From an uncultured Alphaproteobacteria bacterium (GTDB taxonomy: Bacteria; Pseudomonadota; Alphaproteobacteria; Puniceispirillales; Puniceispirillaceae), in NCBI GenBank assembly GCA_937924895.1, contig CALEYP010000015.1, positions 1-51,060 on the forward strand: a stretch of DNA of 51,060 nucleotides, in the 5' to 3' direction. The position numbers and the translations under genes were made by a program. The stretch's first letter is position 1, and every line of letters begins with the position of its first letter. Shown piece by piece: positions 27,060-35,028 of the stretch. The notes beneath the pieces are model-generated. The model saw nothing but the letters and a program-made list of their open reading frames with translations. It was not told the DNA's origin and did no database searches.

Positions 27060-27896
27060 CTACAGAGGTAGCCCTAACATCTGTCTTGCCTGTTGCGGCG
27101 TGGCAATAGGCCGGTCATATTTATCACAAAGCGCAACAACACGTGTCACCAATGCCGCATTAGAAGGCGCTAGCGTCTGTTTATCAAGACGGACATTATC
27201 CTCTAAACCTGTGCGCGCATGGCCACCGGCTGCTACACACCATTCATTTAAGGTAAGCTGCGCCGCCCCAATGCCGGCCCCGCACCACTGCGCCCCCGGC
27301 ATGAGGCGTGTGAGTGATGTTAGATAATAATCAAAGACATGCTTATCGGCTGGCATAGCATTCTTAACGCCCATCACAAATTGGACATAAGGCATCTTGA
27401 TAAAGGCACCGTCGGCTTGCATCTGTGCCGCTTGATGCAGATGACTCAAATCAAATATCTCAATTTCCGGTAAAATCTCATGGCGCTTCATCTCAGCCGC
27501 AAGCCACGCCACAAGGTCTGGCGGATTTTGATAGACGATTGTCGGAAAATTGTTCGAGCCAACTGACAAGGACGCCATATCTGGCCGCAGCGGCAACATA
27601 CCGCCTCGCACTTCACCAGCACCAGACCGCCCACCTGTTGAGAATTGGATAATCATCTCCGGGCAATGGCGGCGCACACCTTCCAAAAGAGCTGCAAATT
27701 TATCAGGATCTGAAGACGGGCTCTCATCCTCATTACGGACATGCGCATGAAGGATGACAGCCCCTGCTTCAAAGGCTTCATGCGTGCTTTCAATCTGTTC
27801 TGTTACGGAAATCGGCACCGCAGGATTATGGGATTTGCGCGGCAATGACCCTGTAATCGCCACTGTTATCATACAGGGATTATCATGCTGTGCCAT
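27060..27896 (-). CDS. BKACE family beta-keto acid cleavage enzyme (Kce-like, DUF849)
   Basis: Zinc enzyme that condenses a beta-keto acid with acetyl-CoA, giving acetoacetate and a CoA ester; family members act on 3-keto-5-aminohexanoate, dehydrocarnitine and others. It is 278 residues, a TIM barrel. Visible signatures are ITVAITGSLPRKSHNPAVPI, the zinc HxH in VILHAHVRNED, QFSTGGRSGAG, and the metal/substrate loop ARTGLEDNVRL near the C-terminus. It is the last gene of a same-strand set with Fe-ADH and class II aldolase. The side-chain specificity residues cannot be assigned by eye. Confidence 0.9.
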   Translation of the reverse strand: MAQHDNPCMITVAITGSLPRKSHNPAVPISVTEQIESTHEAFEAGAVILHAHVRNEDESPSSDPDKFAALLEGVRRHCPEMIIQFSTGGRSGAGEVRGGMLPLRPDMASLSVGSNNFPTIVYQNPPDLVAWLAAEMKRHEILPEIEIFDLSHLHQAAQMQADGAFIKMPYVQFVMGVKNAMPADKHVFDYYLTSLTRLMPGAQWCGAGIGAAQLTLNEWCVAAGGHARTGLEDNVRLDKQTLAPSNAALVTRVVALCDKYDRPIATPQQARQMLGLPL

Positions 27897-27988
27897 CTGC
27901 GCCTAACCTGCTTTGCAAACTATTATCCACTTATCACACCACTTACATAGTGGCGTTCATCACTAGGAAAAGACATGCCTCGCCATCT

Positions 27989-29179
27989 TTAGTCAGTTTC
28001 ATGGATAGGAAGAGCGGCCAGCTCTTCAATTATCCAATCAATCACTGTCTCAGATACTTCTTTTTGTGCTGCCACACGCATGCTTTGTGTGTAGTCAGCC
28101 AGTAATTGTATTTTGAGATCTGCTTTGTCAAACGCCGCGAAATGAGGCGGCAGCGACCGGTCAATAGCTGCTTTATCCATAAAATCTGTTAAGGCCTGTG
28201 GTAAATCCTGATAGTTTGCACAACCGAAAATCTCTGCGAGTGCTGTGAATTTACGGACGCCATCCTCTGGCATCACGTCGCCTAACAGGCTGTCATCACA
28301 TAGCCAACGCAACGTAATTTCAAATCCGATAGCGGTTGCCCGGCCATGGTGAATAGGCCCCAATGTTGCCATCGCGTGACTGATGTGATGCGCCACAGAG
28401 GTGCCCACTTGGTCAATCGCAGCCCCTGCCCAGCTAGAGGCAAGTAACATGTTGGTGCGCGCTTCCAGATCATCACCATGTGCGACAACTTTGGGCAAGG
28501 CCTCTTTACCGATGCGCAAGGCCTGATGCGCATAAGAGAGCGCGCTGACATGCCCAAAGCGATTCGAGGCCGCCTCAAACGCATGGATTAATGCATCCAT
28601 ACCGCACCAACCTGTCATACGCGGCGGCAGGCTTACGCCTAATTCAGGGTCTAAGATAATCAAATCAGGTTTTGTTTGCGGACCCCATACCCAGCCCTTA
28701 TGGCCCTCATCACTTGAAATGATATTTGTAGAACAGCTCTCTGAGCCTGTGCCGGCGGTCGTGGGGATCATAATGGATGGCAAGCTAACCTCTGGCAAAG
28801 GCGTTGCCATCATCCAATAATCTTCTGGTGGGCGGTCAGCCACTAAGGTGATGGAGAGGATTTTGGCCATATCCAATGTGGAACCACCCCCCACTCCCAG
28901 AACGCCTTCGGTTTTGGCGTCTCTGGCAAGCGCCACAATCTCTCTCATCTTTGGCATTTTAGGCTCACCCGCAAAATCAGCATAGAGCGTCACAGCCAAA
29001 CCTGCTTTATCCAACGCATCTATTAGCGGGGCTAATTGGCCAGATTGCACAAGGAACGGATCAGCTAGCAGAAAGAGATGCTTCACTTGTTTATTCACAA
29101 AGAAAGCGGGGGCTTCAAGGGCGGCACCAGCATGACCAATCAAGGCTGGAAATGAACTAATATTCATATCAAAACTCAC
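27989..29179 (-). CDS. Iron-containing alcohol dehydrogenase
   Basis: Group III metal-dependent alcohol dehydrogenase, 396 residues. The NAD(P)-binding loop is GVGGGSTLDMAKIL. The metal site is marked by CGMDALIHAFEA and SVAHHISHAMATLGPIHHG, which hold the family's Asp and His ligands. TTAGTGSESCSTNII is the conserved active-site segment. It probably oxidises or reduces a short alcohol/aldehyde. It lies 24 bp downstream of the class II aldolase gene, so both are likely one transcript. Confidence 0.92.
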   Translation of the reverse strand: MSFDMNISSFPALIGHAGAALEAPAFFVNKQVKHLFLLADPFLVQSGQLAPLIDALDKAGLAVTLYADFAGEPKMPKMREIVALARDAKTEGVLGVGGGSTLDMAKILSITLVADRPPEDYWMMATPLPEVSLPSIMIPTTAGTGSESCSTNIISSDEGHKGWVWGPQTKPDLIILDPELGVSLPPRMTGWCGMDALIHAFEAASNRFGHVSALSYAHQALRIGKEALPKVVAHGDDLEARTNMLLASSWAGAAIDQVGTSVAHHISHAMATLGPIHHGRATAIGFEITLRWLCDDSLLGDVMPEDGVRKFTALAEIFGCANYQDLPQALTDFMDKAAIDRSLPPHFAAFDKADLKIQLLADYTQSMRVAAQKEVSETVIDWIIEELAALPIHETD

Positions 29180-29203
29180 ACAAAATACAGAAATGTTAGA
29201 TAA

Positions 29204-29956
29204 TTACGCGGCGGCTAGCTCGGCATAGTCTGGCTCTTCCTCGTCAAGGATGCGCCGAATAGCAGCCAGATGATAGGGCGCCATCTCTTCATAGCTTTCC
29301 CATTGCTGCGCTGTTTTTTCAGCCACACCATCATCCATAATGGCGAGAGGCTGTCCGGTTGCGAGCGCCAGCATATAATTGCGGCACCCGACTTCCATAT
29401 GGTACATCAAATCCCACGCGATGGCCGGTGTTTGACCAGCGGTCAAGACCCCATGATTTCCCATCACGAGGGTACGTTGATTACCTAGAAGATGAGACAA
29501 GCGCTCCCCCTCATCGCCAATCCCCATCCCGTCAAAGCCAGAATCATAAGCCAAGCGATTAAAGTAACGAGCTGTGGTTTGGTCAATCGGTGGCAAATGT
29601 GGGTCTTTCAAACAGGTGAAAGCAGTCGCATAGGGCGAATGAAGATGCAATATCACGCGCGCAGCCGGATTATTGCGATGCATCGCACCATGAATACCCC
29701 ATGCTGTAATATCAACAATACCATCAGCTGAATCTGGCGTTATGCCTGCATCAAGAAGCAACAAATCCTTCGCTTTTATTTTAGAGAAATGAATACCATA
29801 AGGGTTCATTAAAAATTGTTGCCCATCAGCGGTCACCGCCATTGAAAAATGGTTCGCGATACCTTCATGAAGACGCTCGCGCGCTGTCCAGCGGAATAAT
29901 GCTGCCATATCGCGACGTGCCTCGTTTACATCAACATCATAAACTGTATCCGTCAT
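29204..29956 (-). CDS. Class II aldolase/adducin family protein
   Basis: 250-residue zinc lyase fold related to fuculose-phosphate aldolase and adducin heads. Metal ligands are seen in HLHSPYATAF and GNHGVLTAGQ, and the N-terminal GIANHFSMAV holds the usual substrate-contact Asn. Unlike phosphate-sugar aldolases the family also includes decarboxylases and members of unknown function, so the reaction is open. It leads the aldolase-ADH-BKACE set and is divergent from betB with a strong inverted repeat between them. Confidence 0.88.
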   Translation of the reverse strand: MTDTVYDVDVNEARRDMAALFRWTARERLHEGIANHFSMAVTADGQQFLMNPYGIHFSKIKAKDLLLLDAGITPDSADGIVDITAWGIHGAMHRNNPAARVILHLHSPYATAFTCLKDPHLPPIDQTTARYFNRLAYDSGFDGMGIGDEGERLSHLLGNQRTLVMGNHGVLTAGQTPAIAWDLMYHMEVGCRNYMLALATGQPLAIMDDGVAEKTAQQWESYEEMAPYHLAAIRRILDEEEPDYAELAAA

Positions 29957-29998
29957 TCCATCTGCCTCTTGATAAAGTGGTTTTTCCGCTTTGCTTTC

Positions 29999-30029
29999 TT
30001 GTTTCTTTGTCTAAAATCATGAGAAACAA
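29999..30029. promoter_or_regulatory. Inverted repeat in aldolase/betB divergent promoter region
   Basis: Perfect 8-bp arms TTGTTTCT (29999-30006) and AGAAACAA (30022-30029) with a 15-nt spacer; arm centres are 23 bp apart, close to two helical turns. It lies between two divergent catabolic transcripts, 43 bp before the aldolase ATG and 72 bp before betB, the position expected for a shared operator. Confidence 0.45.
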
Positions 30030-30101
30030 ATAAGGGCCTCTGAAGTCCATCACCGTCGCTCATTGCGTCAGACACGCCATCACTATGATAAGGGTCATTT
30101 C

Positions 30102-31532
30102 ATGCAGCATATCAACTCTGTTATTAACGGTGAATTTGTATCAGCTGGCAAGCGCCATATTGAAAAAATCTACCCCGCAACAGGTGAAATTATCGCCCTT
30201 GTTGATTGCGCTTCATCTGAGATGCTGGACCAAGCGGTTGCCGTTGCAAAGCGCGCGCAAAAAGACTGGGCCGCCACCTCTGGACAAGAGAGAAGCCGTA
30301 TCCTTCATAAAGTGGCAGCCGCACTTCATGACGCCAATGAAGAGCTATCTCGCCTAGAAGTACAGGATGTTGGCAAATTATATAGCGAGGCTGTGACAGG
30401 TGACGTGCCATCTGGGGCAGATGCCTTTGAATATTTTGCCAATTTAACAGCGACAATGACAGGCACATCACATCAGTGGGATGGCGCGCTTGGCTATACC
30501 AGACGTGTACCATTAGGGGTTTGCGCCGGCATTGGGGCTTGGAATTATCCCGCGCAAATCGCCTGTTGGAAAGCAGCCCCAGCGCTAGCGGCTGGCAATG
30601 CCTTTATCCTCAAGCCATCAGAGGAAACCCCACTCGTGGCACAGCGTATCGTTGAAATCGCCCATGACGCGGGACTGCCAAAAGGATTGCTACAATTGCT
30701 GCAAGGCGATCATGAAATTGGCGCTGCCATGTGTGCCCACCCTGGCATTGCGAAAATCTCGCTGACGGGCGGCGTTGATACGGGCAAGCTCATCTTAAAG
30801 CAAGCAGCTGATAGCCTGAAAAAAGTAACGCTAGAATTGGGTGGCAAAGCCCCCTTGGTCATTTTTGATGATGCTGATTTTGAATTGGCAGTTCAAACGG
30901 CAATGGACGCGAACTTCTACACCGCAGGTGAAGTCTGTTCCAATGCCACCCGCGTTTTCATCCAAGAGGGTATTGCCGAGAAAGTCATTGCTGAAATGGT
31001 GAAGCGCGCCTCGGAGATGCGTATTGGTGACCCGATGTCAGATGACGTCCAAATGGGCGCTATCATCTCTGCGCACCATCAAAAGCGCGTTTTGGACTAT
31101 ATCCAAATCGGTGTTGATGAAGGGGCTGTAATTGCAACAGGTGGCAAGGCCGCACATCCTCAGGGTTTCGAAAATGGGTTTTTCATTGAGCCTACCATTA
31201 TGACAAATTGCCGTGATGATATGCGCATCGTCAAAGAAGAGATTTTTGGTCCTGTGATGTCAGTTCTTACCTTCAAAACAGAAGAGGAAGCCATAGAACG
31301 CGCCAACCAAACAGACTTTGGCCTCGGCGCTGGACTTATCACTTCTGATCTGTCACGGGCGCACCGCGTTGCCGATGCATTAGAGGCAGGTAATATTTGG
31401 ATCAATAGCTATAACCTTATTCCCCCAGACTGGCCCTTTGGCGGCATGAAACAATCTGGCTTTGGCAGGGAGAGCTCTCATTATGCCATTGAAGCCTATA
31501 GTGAAGTGAAAGCTGTTTATATCCAACTATGA
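30102..31532 (+). CDS. betB: Betaine-aldehyde dehydrogenase-like aldehyde dehydrogenase
   Basis: NAD(P)-dependent aldehyde dehydrogenase, 476 residues, closest in pattern to BetB, which makes glycine betaine from betaine aldehyde. Seen: GIGAWNYPAQIACWKAAPAL, NAFILKPSEETPL, SLTGGVDTGK, the general-base region TLELGGKAPLVIFDDADFE, and the nucleophile Cys in GEVCSNATRVF. The end GFGRESSHYAIEAYSEVKAV is also typical. I use ATG 30102, with AAGGG 7 nt upstream, rather than an upstream TTG. No choline dehydrogenase or BetI regulator is nearby, so another amino-aldehyde substrate is possible. Confidence 0.85.
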   Translation: MQHINSVINGEFVSAGKRHIEKIYPATGEIIALVDCASSEMLDQAVAVAKRAQKDWAATSGQERSRILHKVAAALHDANEELSRLEVQDVGKLYSEAVTGDVPSGADAFEYFANLTATMTGTSHQWDGALGYTRRVPLGVCAGIGAWNYPAQIACWKAAPALAAGNAFILKPSEETPLVAQRIVEIAHDAGLPKGLLQLLQGDHEIGAAMCAHPGIAKISLTGGVDTGKLILKQAADSLKKVTLELGGKAPLVIFDDADFELAVQTAMDANFYTAGEVCSNATRVFIQEGIAEKVIAEMVKRASEMRIGDPMSDDVQMGAIISAHHQKRVLDYIQIGVDEGAVIATGGKAAHPQGFENGFFIEPTIMTNCRDDMRIVKEEIFGPVMSVLTFKTEEEAIERANQTDFGLGAGLITSDLSRAHRVADALEAGNIWINSYNLIPPDWPFGGMKQSGFGRESSHYAIEAYSEVKAVYIQL

Positions 31533-32536
31533 CGCGGATCCTCATCGCCACATCTGACAGGCAAGCTGGCGGCATTGAGCGCGCCTTGCGCGACCAGCTT
31601 ACCTTGTTACAAGATATGCCAGAGGCAGAGATTAACATTCTAGCACCACCGTCTCGCCTTGCTGACCATGCCAAAGATGCCAACATACCACTCCATGAAT
31701 TGGGACAAGCGCAACGCATAGTGGCACGCTATTTGCCAGCCTTGGCTTTTTGGAGCCAGCGCCGCCAGCCTTTTGATATTATTCTATGTCATAATGGTTT
31801 CTTAGCCCGCGCGCTCCGCCCAGTTGGTCACCGCATTATTGGTATTTGTCATAATGATAAACCACAGCAATTTCATGGCTGTGATGAGCTTGTATGCCTC
31901 ACAGCAAGCGGGCTGGCAAAAGCAAAGGCCGCCGGATGGGCGGCTGATAGGCTGCATCAGATAGGCCATTACCATGAAGGTCAGGCTGAAGCTAACATCA
32001 CCCCTATCAATCGGCCTTTGCGTGTGGGCGCAGCCGGCCGAATGGTGAAGAAGAAGAATTTAGCTGGTTTTATTGATATTGCCGCAGAAGTAAAACAGAG
32101 GCAGCCTGACATTATCTTTGAATGTGGTGGTAGGGGTGAAGATGAACAGGCGCTTGCTGCCTATAATGCCTCAAAAGGGAGCCCTGTCACTTTTCGAGGG
32201 TGGGTTGAATTTACCCCCTTTTTACAAAGCCTCGACCTCTTCGTCATTCCGTCTTTTGATGAACCGTTTGGCTTTGTGTTCCCTGAGGCGATGAGCCATG
32301 GCGTTGGCATTCTGGCCAGCGATAGTTTTGGCGCCCATCATTGTTTGGAAGACGGGCAAATTGCCCCGATTTTCAAGCCATCAGACTGCACATCCTTTGC
32401 TGATAAAATCTGTGAACTCGCCGCGGATGAGCCTGCCTTACAAGCCCTGAAAGCGGCATGCTTGGCGCGTGCGCACCATCCAATTTTTGCAAAAGAAACC
32501 GCAGCAAAAGCTTGGCGCGCCCTCCTCTTTCAGTAG
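31529..32536 (+). CDS. GT4-family glycosyltransferase
   Basis: 335-residue GT-B glycosyltransferase. The N-domain starts TRILIATSDRQAGGIERAL. The C-domain (about 165-320) has VGAAGRMVKKKNLAGFIDIA and the PSFDEPFGFVFPEAMSHG nucleotide-sugar motif. It overlaps betB by 4 bp (ATGA), an unexpected operon partner for an aldehyde dehydrogenase. Its target is probably a surface glycan. The stop is 2 bp from that of the convergent Lrp gene. Confidence 0.85.
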   Translation: MTRILIATSDRQAGGIERALRDQLTLLQDMPEAEINILAPPSRLADHAKDANIPLHELGQAQRIVARYLPALAFWSQRRQPFDIILCHNGFLARALRPVGHRIIGICHNDKPQQFHGCDELVCLTASGLAKAKAAGWAADRLHQIGHYHEGQAEANITPINRPLRVGAAGRMVKKKNLAGFIDIAAEVKQRQPDIIFECGGRGEDEQALAAYNASKGSPVTFRGWVEFTPFLQSLDLFVIPSFDEPFGFVFPEAMSHGVGILASDSFGAHHCLEDGQIAPIFKPSDCTSFADKICELAADEPALQALKAACLARAHHPIFAKETAAKAWRALLFQ

Positions 32537-32538
32537 GC

Positions 32539-33000
32539 TTATGAGACTTCTGGCAAAGGTAGCGCGGTTGTGTTTTTGATCTCTTCCATCGCGAAGCTAG
32601 AGCTGACATCTGTTAAGGTCACTTCGCTAATTAGCTTTTTATAAAACACATCATAGGCCGCCATGTTTGGCACAACGACCCGCAGCATATAATCAACCTC
32701 GCCAGACATACGGTAAAATTCCACCACTTCAGGAAAGGCTGAAATCGTATCAGCAAAATGAGACAGCCAATCCGCATTATGCTGATCGGTCTTAATCCCC
32801 ACAAATACTGACATGCCCATGCCAATTTTCGGCCCATCCAACAAGGCAACACGCGCTTTGATGATGCCCTCTTCTTCCATTTTTTGAATACGGCGCCAAC
32901 AGGGGGTTACCGACAAGCCAACTTTGCGTGCGACATCTGCCACAGGCAGCGAGGCATCCTGTTGAAGCAATGTTAAAATGTGATGATCAATCTTATCCAT
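32539..33000 (-). CDS. Lrp/AsnC family transcriptional regulator
   Basis: 153-residue regulator. The N-terminal winged helix-turn-helix reads KIDHHILTLLQQDASLPVAD and VGLSVTPCWRRIQKMEEEGI; the C-terminal RAM ligand-binding domain contains FYRMSGEVDYMLRVVV. It probably responds to an amino acid and may control adjacent genes. GGAG is 6 nt before ATG. Upstream, TTCATGAA (33074-33081) within an AT-rich stretch with ATATC repeats is a possible autoregulatory site, but this is weak. Confidence 0.92.
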   Translation of the reverse strand: MDKIDHHILTLLQQDASLPVADVARKVGLSVTPCWRRIQKMEEEGIIKARVALLDGPKIGMGMSVFVGIKTDQHNADWLSHFADTISAFPEVVEFYRMSGEVDYMLRVVVPNMAAYDVFYKKLISEVTLTDVSSSFAMEEIKNTTALPLPEVS

Positions 33001-33214
33001 GGACCACTCCTGCCATTGCCAGTGGCATCATACCATAGCATTGAGGTAAAATTTTTCAATATCATATCATATCTTCATGAAAATGAGATGATTTTTTTGT
33101 AAAAACCACCTTCACCAGCCTTTTTGTCCTTTTTGCTTGCAGGGGTGAGGTTGTTGGGCCATGGTGCCAGCGCAAGATGAAGCTACCGAGCATGCCACAA
33201 ATAGTGAGGCGCAT

Positions 33215-34147
33215 ATGACATCATTTGGATTCCAAACAGGCGAAATTTGTTTTGCCGAAGGTTGGCAAGATTATGGCTTGCTTGATTCAGGTGATGGAAT
33301 GAAATTGGAAAGGTTTGGCCCTTATAGTTTCATCCGCCCAGAGCCACAGGCGCTATGGCCAAAACGATGCGATGATAGCCTATGGGAGGCGGCCGCCGGA
33401 CGTTTTGCAGCGACATCAGACGATCCTGAAAAAGGCGGCAAATGGCAATTGGCGAAGCATCTGCCAGAGCGGTGGGAAATGGGGTTTGAGACCATCCGTT
33501 TTTATGCGAGCCCGACCCCGTTTCGCCATCTAGCCTTTTTCCCAGAACAATCCGCCCATTGGCAATTTTGTGCCGAGAAAATTCAAGGCTTTATTGCCAA
33601 ACATGGTCGTAAGCCGCGCATCCTTAATCTCTTTGCCTATACAGGCGCTGCGTCATTGCATGCCGCTGCCGCTGGCGCTGAGGTAACCCATATTGATGCG
33701 TCAAAAAAGGCCATTGCGGCAGCGTTTGAAAATCGTGACCTGTCAGGGTTTGGCGAGGCGCCAATCCGCTTTATGACTGATGATGTCTCAAAATTTGTGG
33801 CGCGTGAGGTCAGGCGTGGCAATCTCTATGATGGCATCATTCTAGATCCGCCCAAATATGGCAGAGGGCCAAAAGGCGAAGTCTGGCGCTTAGAAGAAAC
33901 ATTGCCCGACTTATTGCAACAGTGCCGGCAGATACTATCGCCCGAAGCGGCCTTCCTCGTTCTTACAATTTATGCTATTCGCACCTCTACCTTGGCGGTG
34001 CATAGCGCTGTGGCTGAGGCATTATCCGGCCTGCCAGGCCATCTTACCTCTGGTGAACTTGCCATTAGAGAAGAGCAGGAAAATCCGCGCGCCATTGGCC
34101 AAGCTCTTTTCGTGCGGTGGCAGAGTGAGATAAAAGATAAGAGCTAA
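33215..34147 (+). CDS. Class I SAM-dependent RNA methyltransferase (RlmI/RlmK-like)
   Basis: 310-residue methyltransferase, probably acting on 23S rRNA. The SAM-binding motif I is NLFAYTGAASLHAAAAGAEV, followed by HIDASKKAIAAA and the catalytic-type motif ILDPPKYGRGPKGEVW. ATG 33215 (MTSFGFQTGE) has GAGG 5 nt upstream and is preferred to ATG 33161. The 3' end overlaps the convergent TrmH-family gene by 4 bp. The exact target base is not predictable. Confidence 0.85.
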   Translation: MTSFGFQTGEICFAEGWQDYGLLDSGDGMKLERFGPYSFIRPEPQALWPKRCDDSLWEAAAGRFAATSDDPEKGGKWQLAKHLPERWEMGFETIRFYASPTPFRHLAFFPEQSAHWQFCAEKIQGFIAKHGRKPRILNLFAYTGAASLHAAAAGAEVTHIDASKKAIAAAFENRDLSGFGEAPIRFMTDDVSKFVAREVRRGNLYDGIILDPPKYGRGPKGEVWRLEETLPDLLQQCRQILSPEAAFLVLTIYAIRTSTLAVHSAVAEALSGLPGHLTSGELAIREEQENPRAIGQALFVRWQSEIKDKS

Positions 34148-34944
34148 ACGCGGTGCCGCAGCCATTCATAGAGGCTGACACCAGTTGCAACAGCAAGATT
34201 CAAGCTATCTGACCGGCCCATCATCGGCATACGAATGCAGGTCGTTGCCGCATCGATCAGCTTATCTGGCAGCCCGGCTTGCTCATTCCCCATAAGCATG
34301 ATGGTTGGCTTGCTGTAATCGGCTTCGCGATAATCAACAGATGCTTGCAAAGCAGTGCCAATAATTTCACCAGGCCAGCTTTGGGCCAACATGCAAAACT
34401 CATCTTGCGTTAATTTTACAAGCTGGCAGTTAAAGATGGCACCCATAGATGCTCGCACTGCTTCAAGGGAATAGGGATCTGTGCAATCATCAATCAAAAT
34501 AACACCTGTGGCACCTACCGCATCAGCGGTCCGCATAATCGTGCCAAGATTGCCAGGGTCCCTGACCCGATCGAGTGCGATCCATAATTTCTCTGATTGG
34601 GGTACAATCACATCAGCAGATGCAAAGATTGCCTCAAATGCCCCTATTACCATTTGAGGATTATCTTTGCGGCTGATACGAGATAACAAATCTTCGGACA
34701 CAGCAAGACTGCGCCCACCAGCACCGCGGCAGGCATCAATTAATTCGCGTACCGGCTTATCATGGGCGCGGCTTGCAGCATAGACCAACTTGCGCGGCGC
34801 TTGCCCTAGCGAAATCGCCTCTAAGCAGATACGCATTCCCTCAGCAAGGAACAAACCTGTCTGTTTGCGATATTTACGTTCATGTAACGATCGCAGTAAT
34901 TTGACCTCTTTATTTGTGGCTGATGTAATAATCTCTTCGCTCAT
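34144..34944 (-). CDS. TrmH/SpoU-family RNA 2'-O-methyltransferase
   Basis: 266-residue SPOUT enzyme that 2'-O-methylates rRNA or tRNA. An N-terminal L30e-like substrate-binding domain (about 1-105) includes RKYRKQTGLFLAEGMR. Three SPOUT motifs are intact: DRVRDPGNLGTIMRTADAVG, MLMGNEQAGLP, and IRMPMMGRSDSLNLAVATGV. The arrangement is that of the RlmB/TsnR-like group. Confidence 0.93.
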   Translation of the reverse strand: MSEEIITSATNKEVKLLRSLHERKYRKQTGLFLAEGMRICLEAISLGQAPRKLVYAASRAHDKPVRELIDACRGAGGRSLAVSEDLLSRISRKDNPQMVIGAFEAIFASADVIVPQSEKLWIALDRVRDPGNLGTIMRTADAVGATGVILIDDCTDPYSLEAVRASMGAIFNCQLVKLTQDEFCMLAQSWPGEIIGTALQASVDYREADYSKPTIMLMGNEQAGLPDKLIDAATTCIRMPMMGRSDSLNLAVATGVSLYEWLRHRV

Positions 34945-34977
34945 GGCCCTTGCCTAGCAGAGTTTATTTAGAAAAGC

Positions 34978-35008
34978 AAAAAGGCGCCTGATATACAGAC
35001 GCTTTTTT
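34978..35008 (-). terminator. Terminator downstream of fhs
   Basis: AAAAAGGCG/CGCTTTTTT stem with one G-T wobble, plus an inner CTG/CAG stem and ATATA loop. It has T-runs on both strands, so it could stop fhs transcription (minus) and also work on the plus strand. Confidence 0.75.
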
Positions 35009-35028
35009 AACAAATCTCTGACTAGCGC

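Noticed and set aside
29204..31532. Classic choline-to-betaine bet operon
   Set aside because: BetB-like enzyme is present, but no betA, betI or choline transporter is adjacent.
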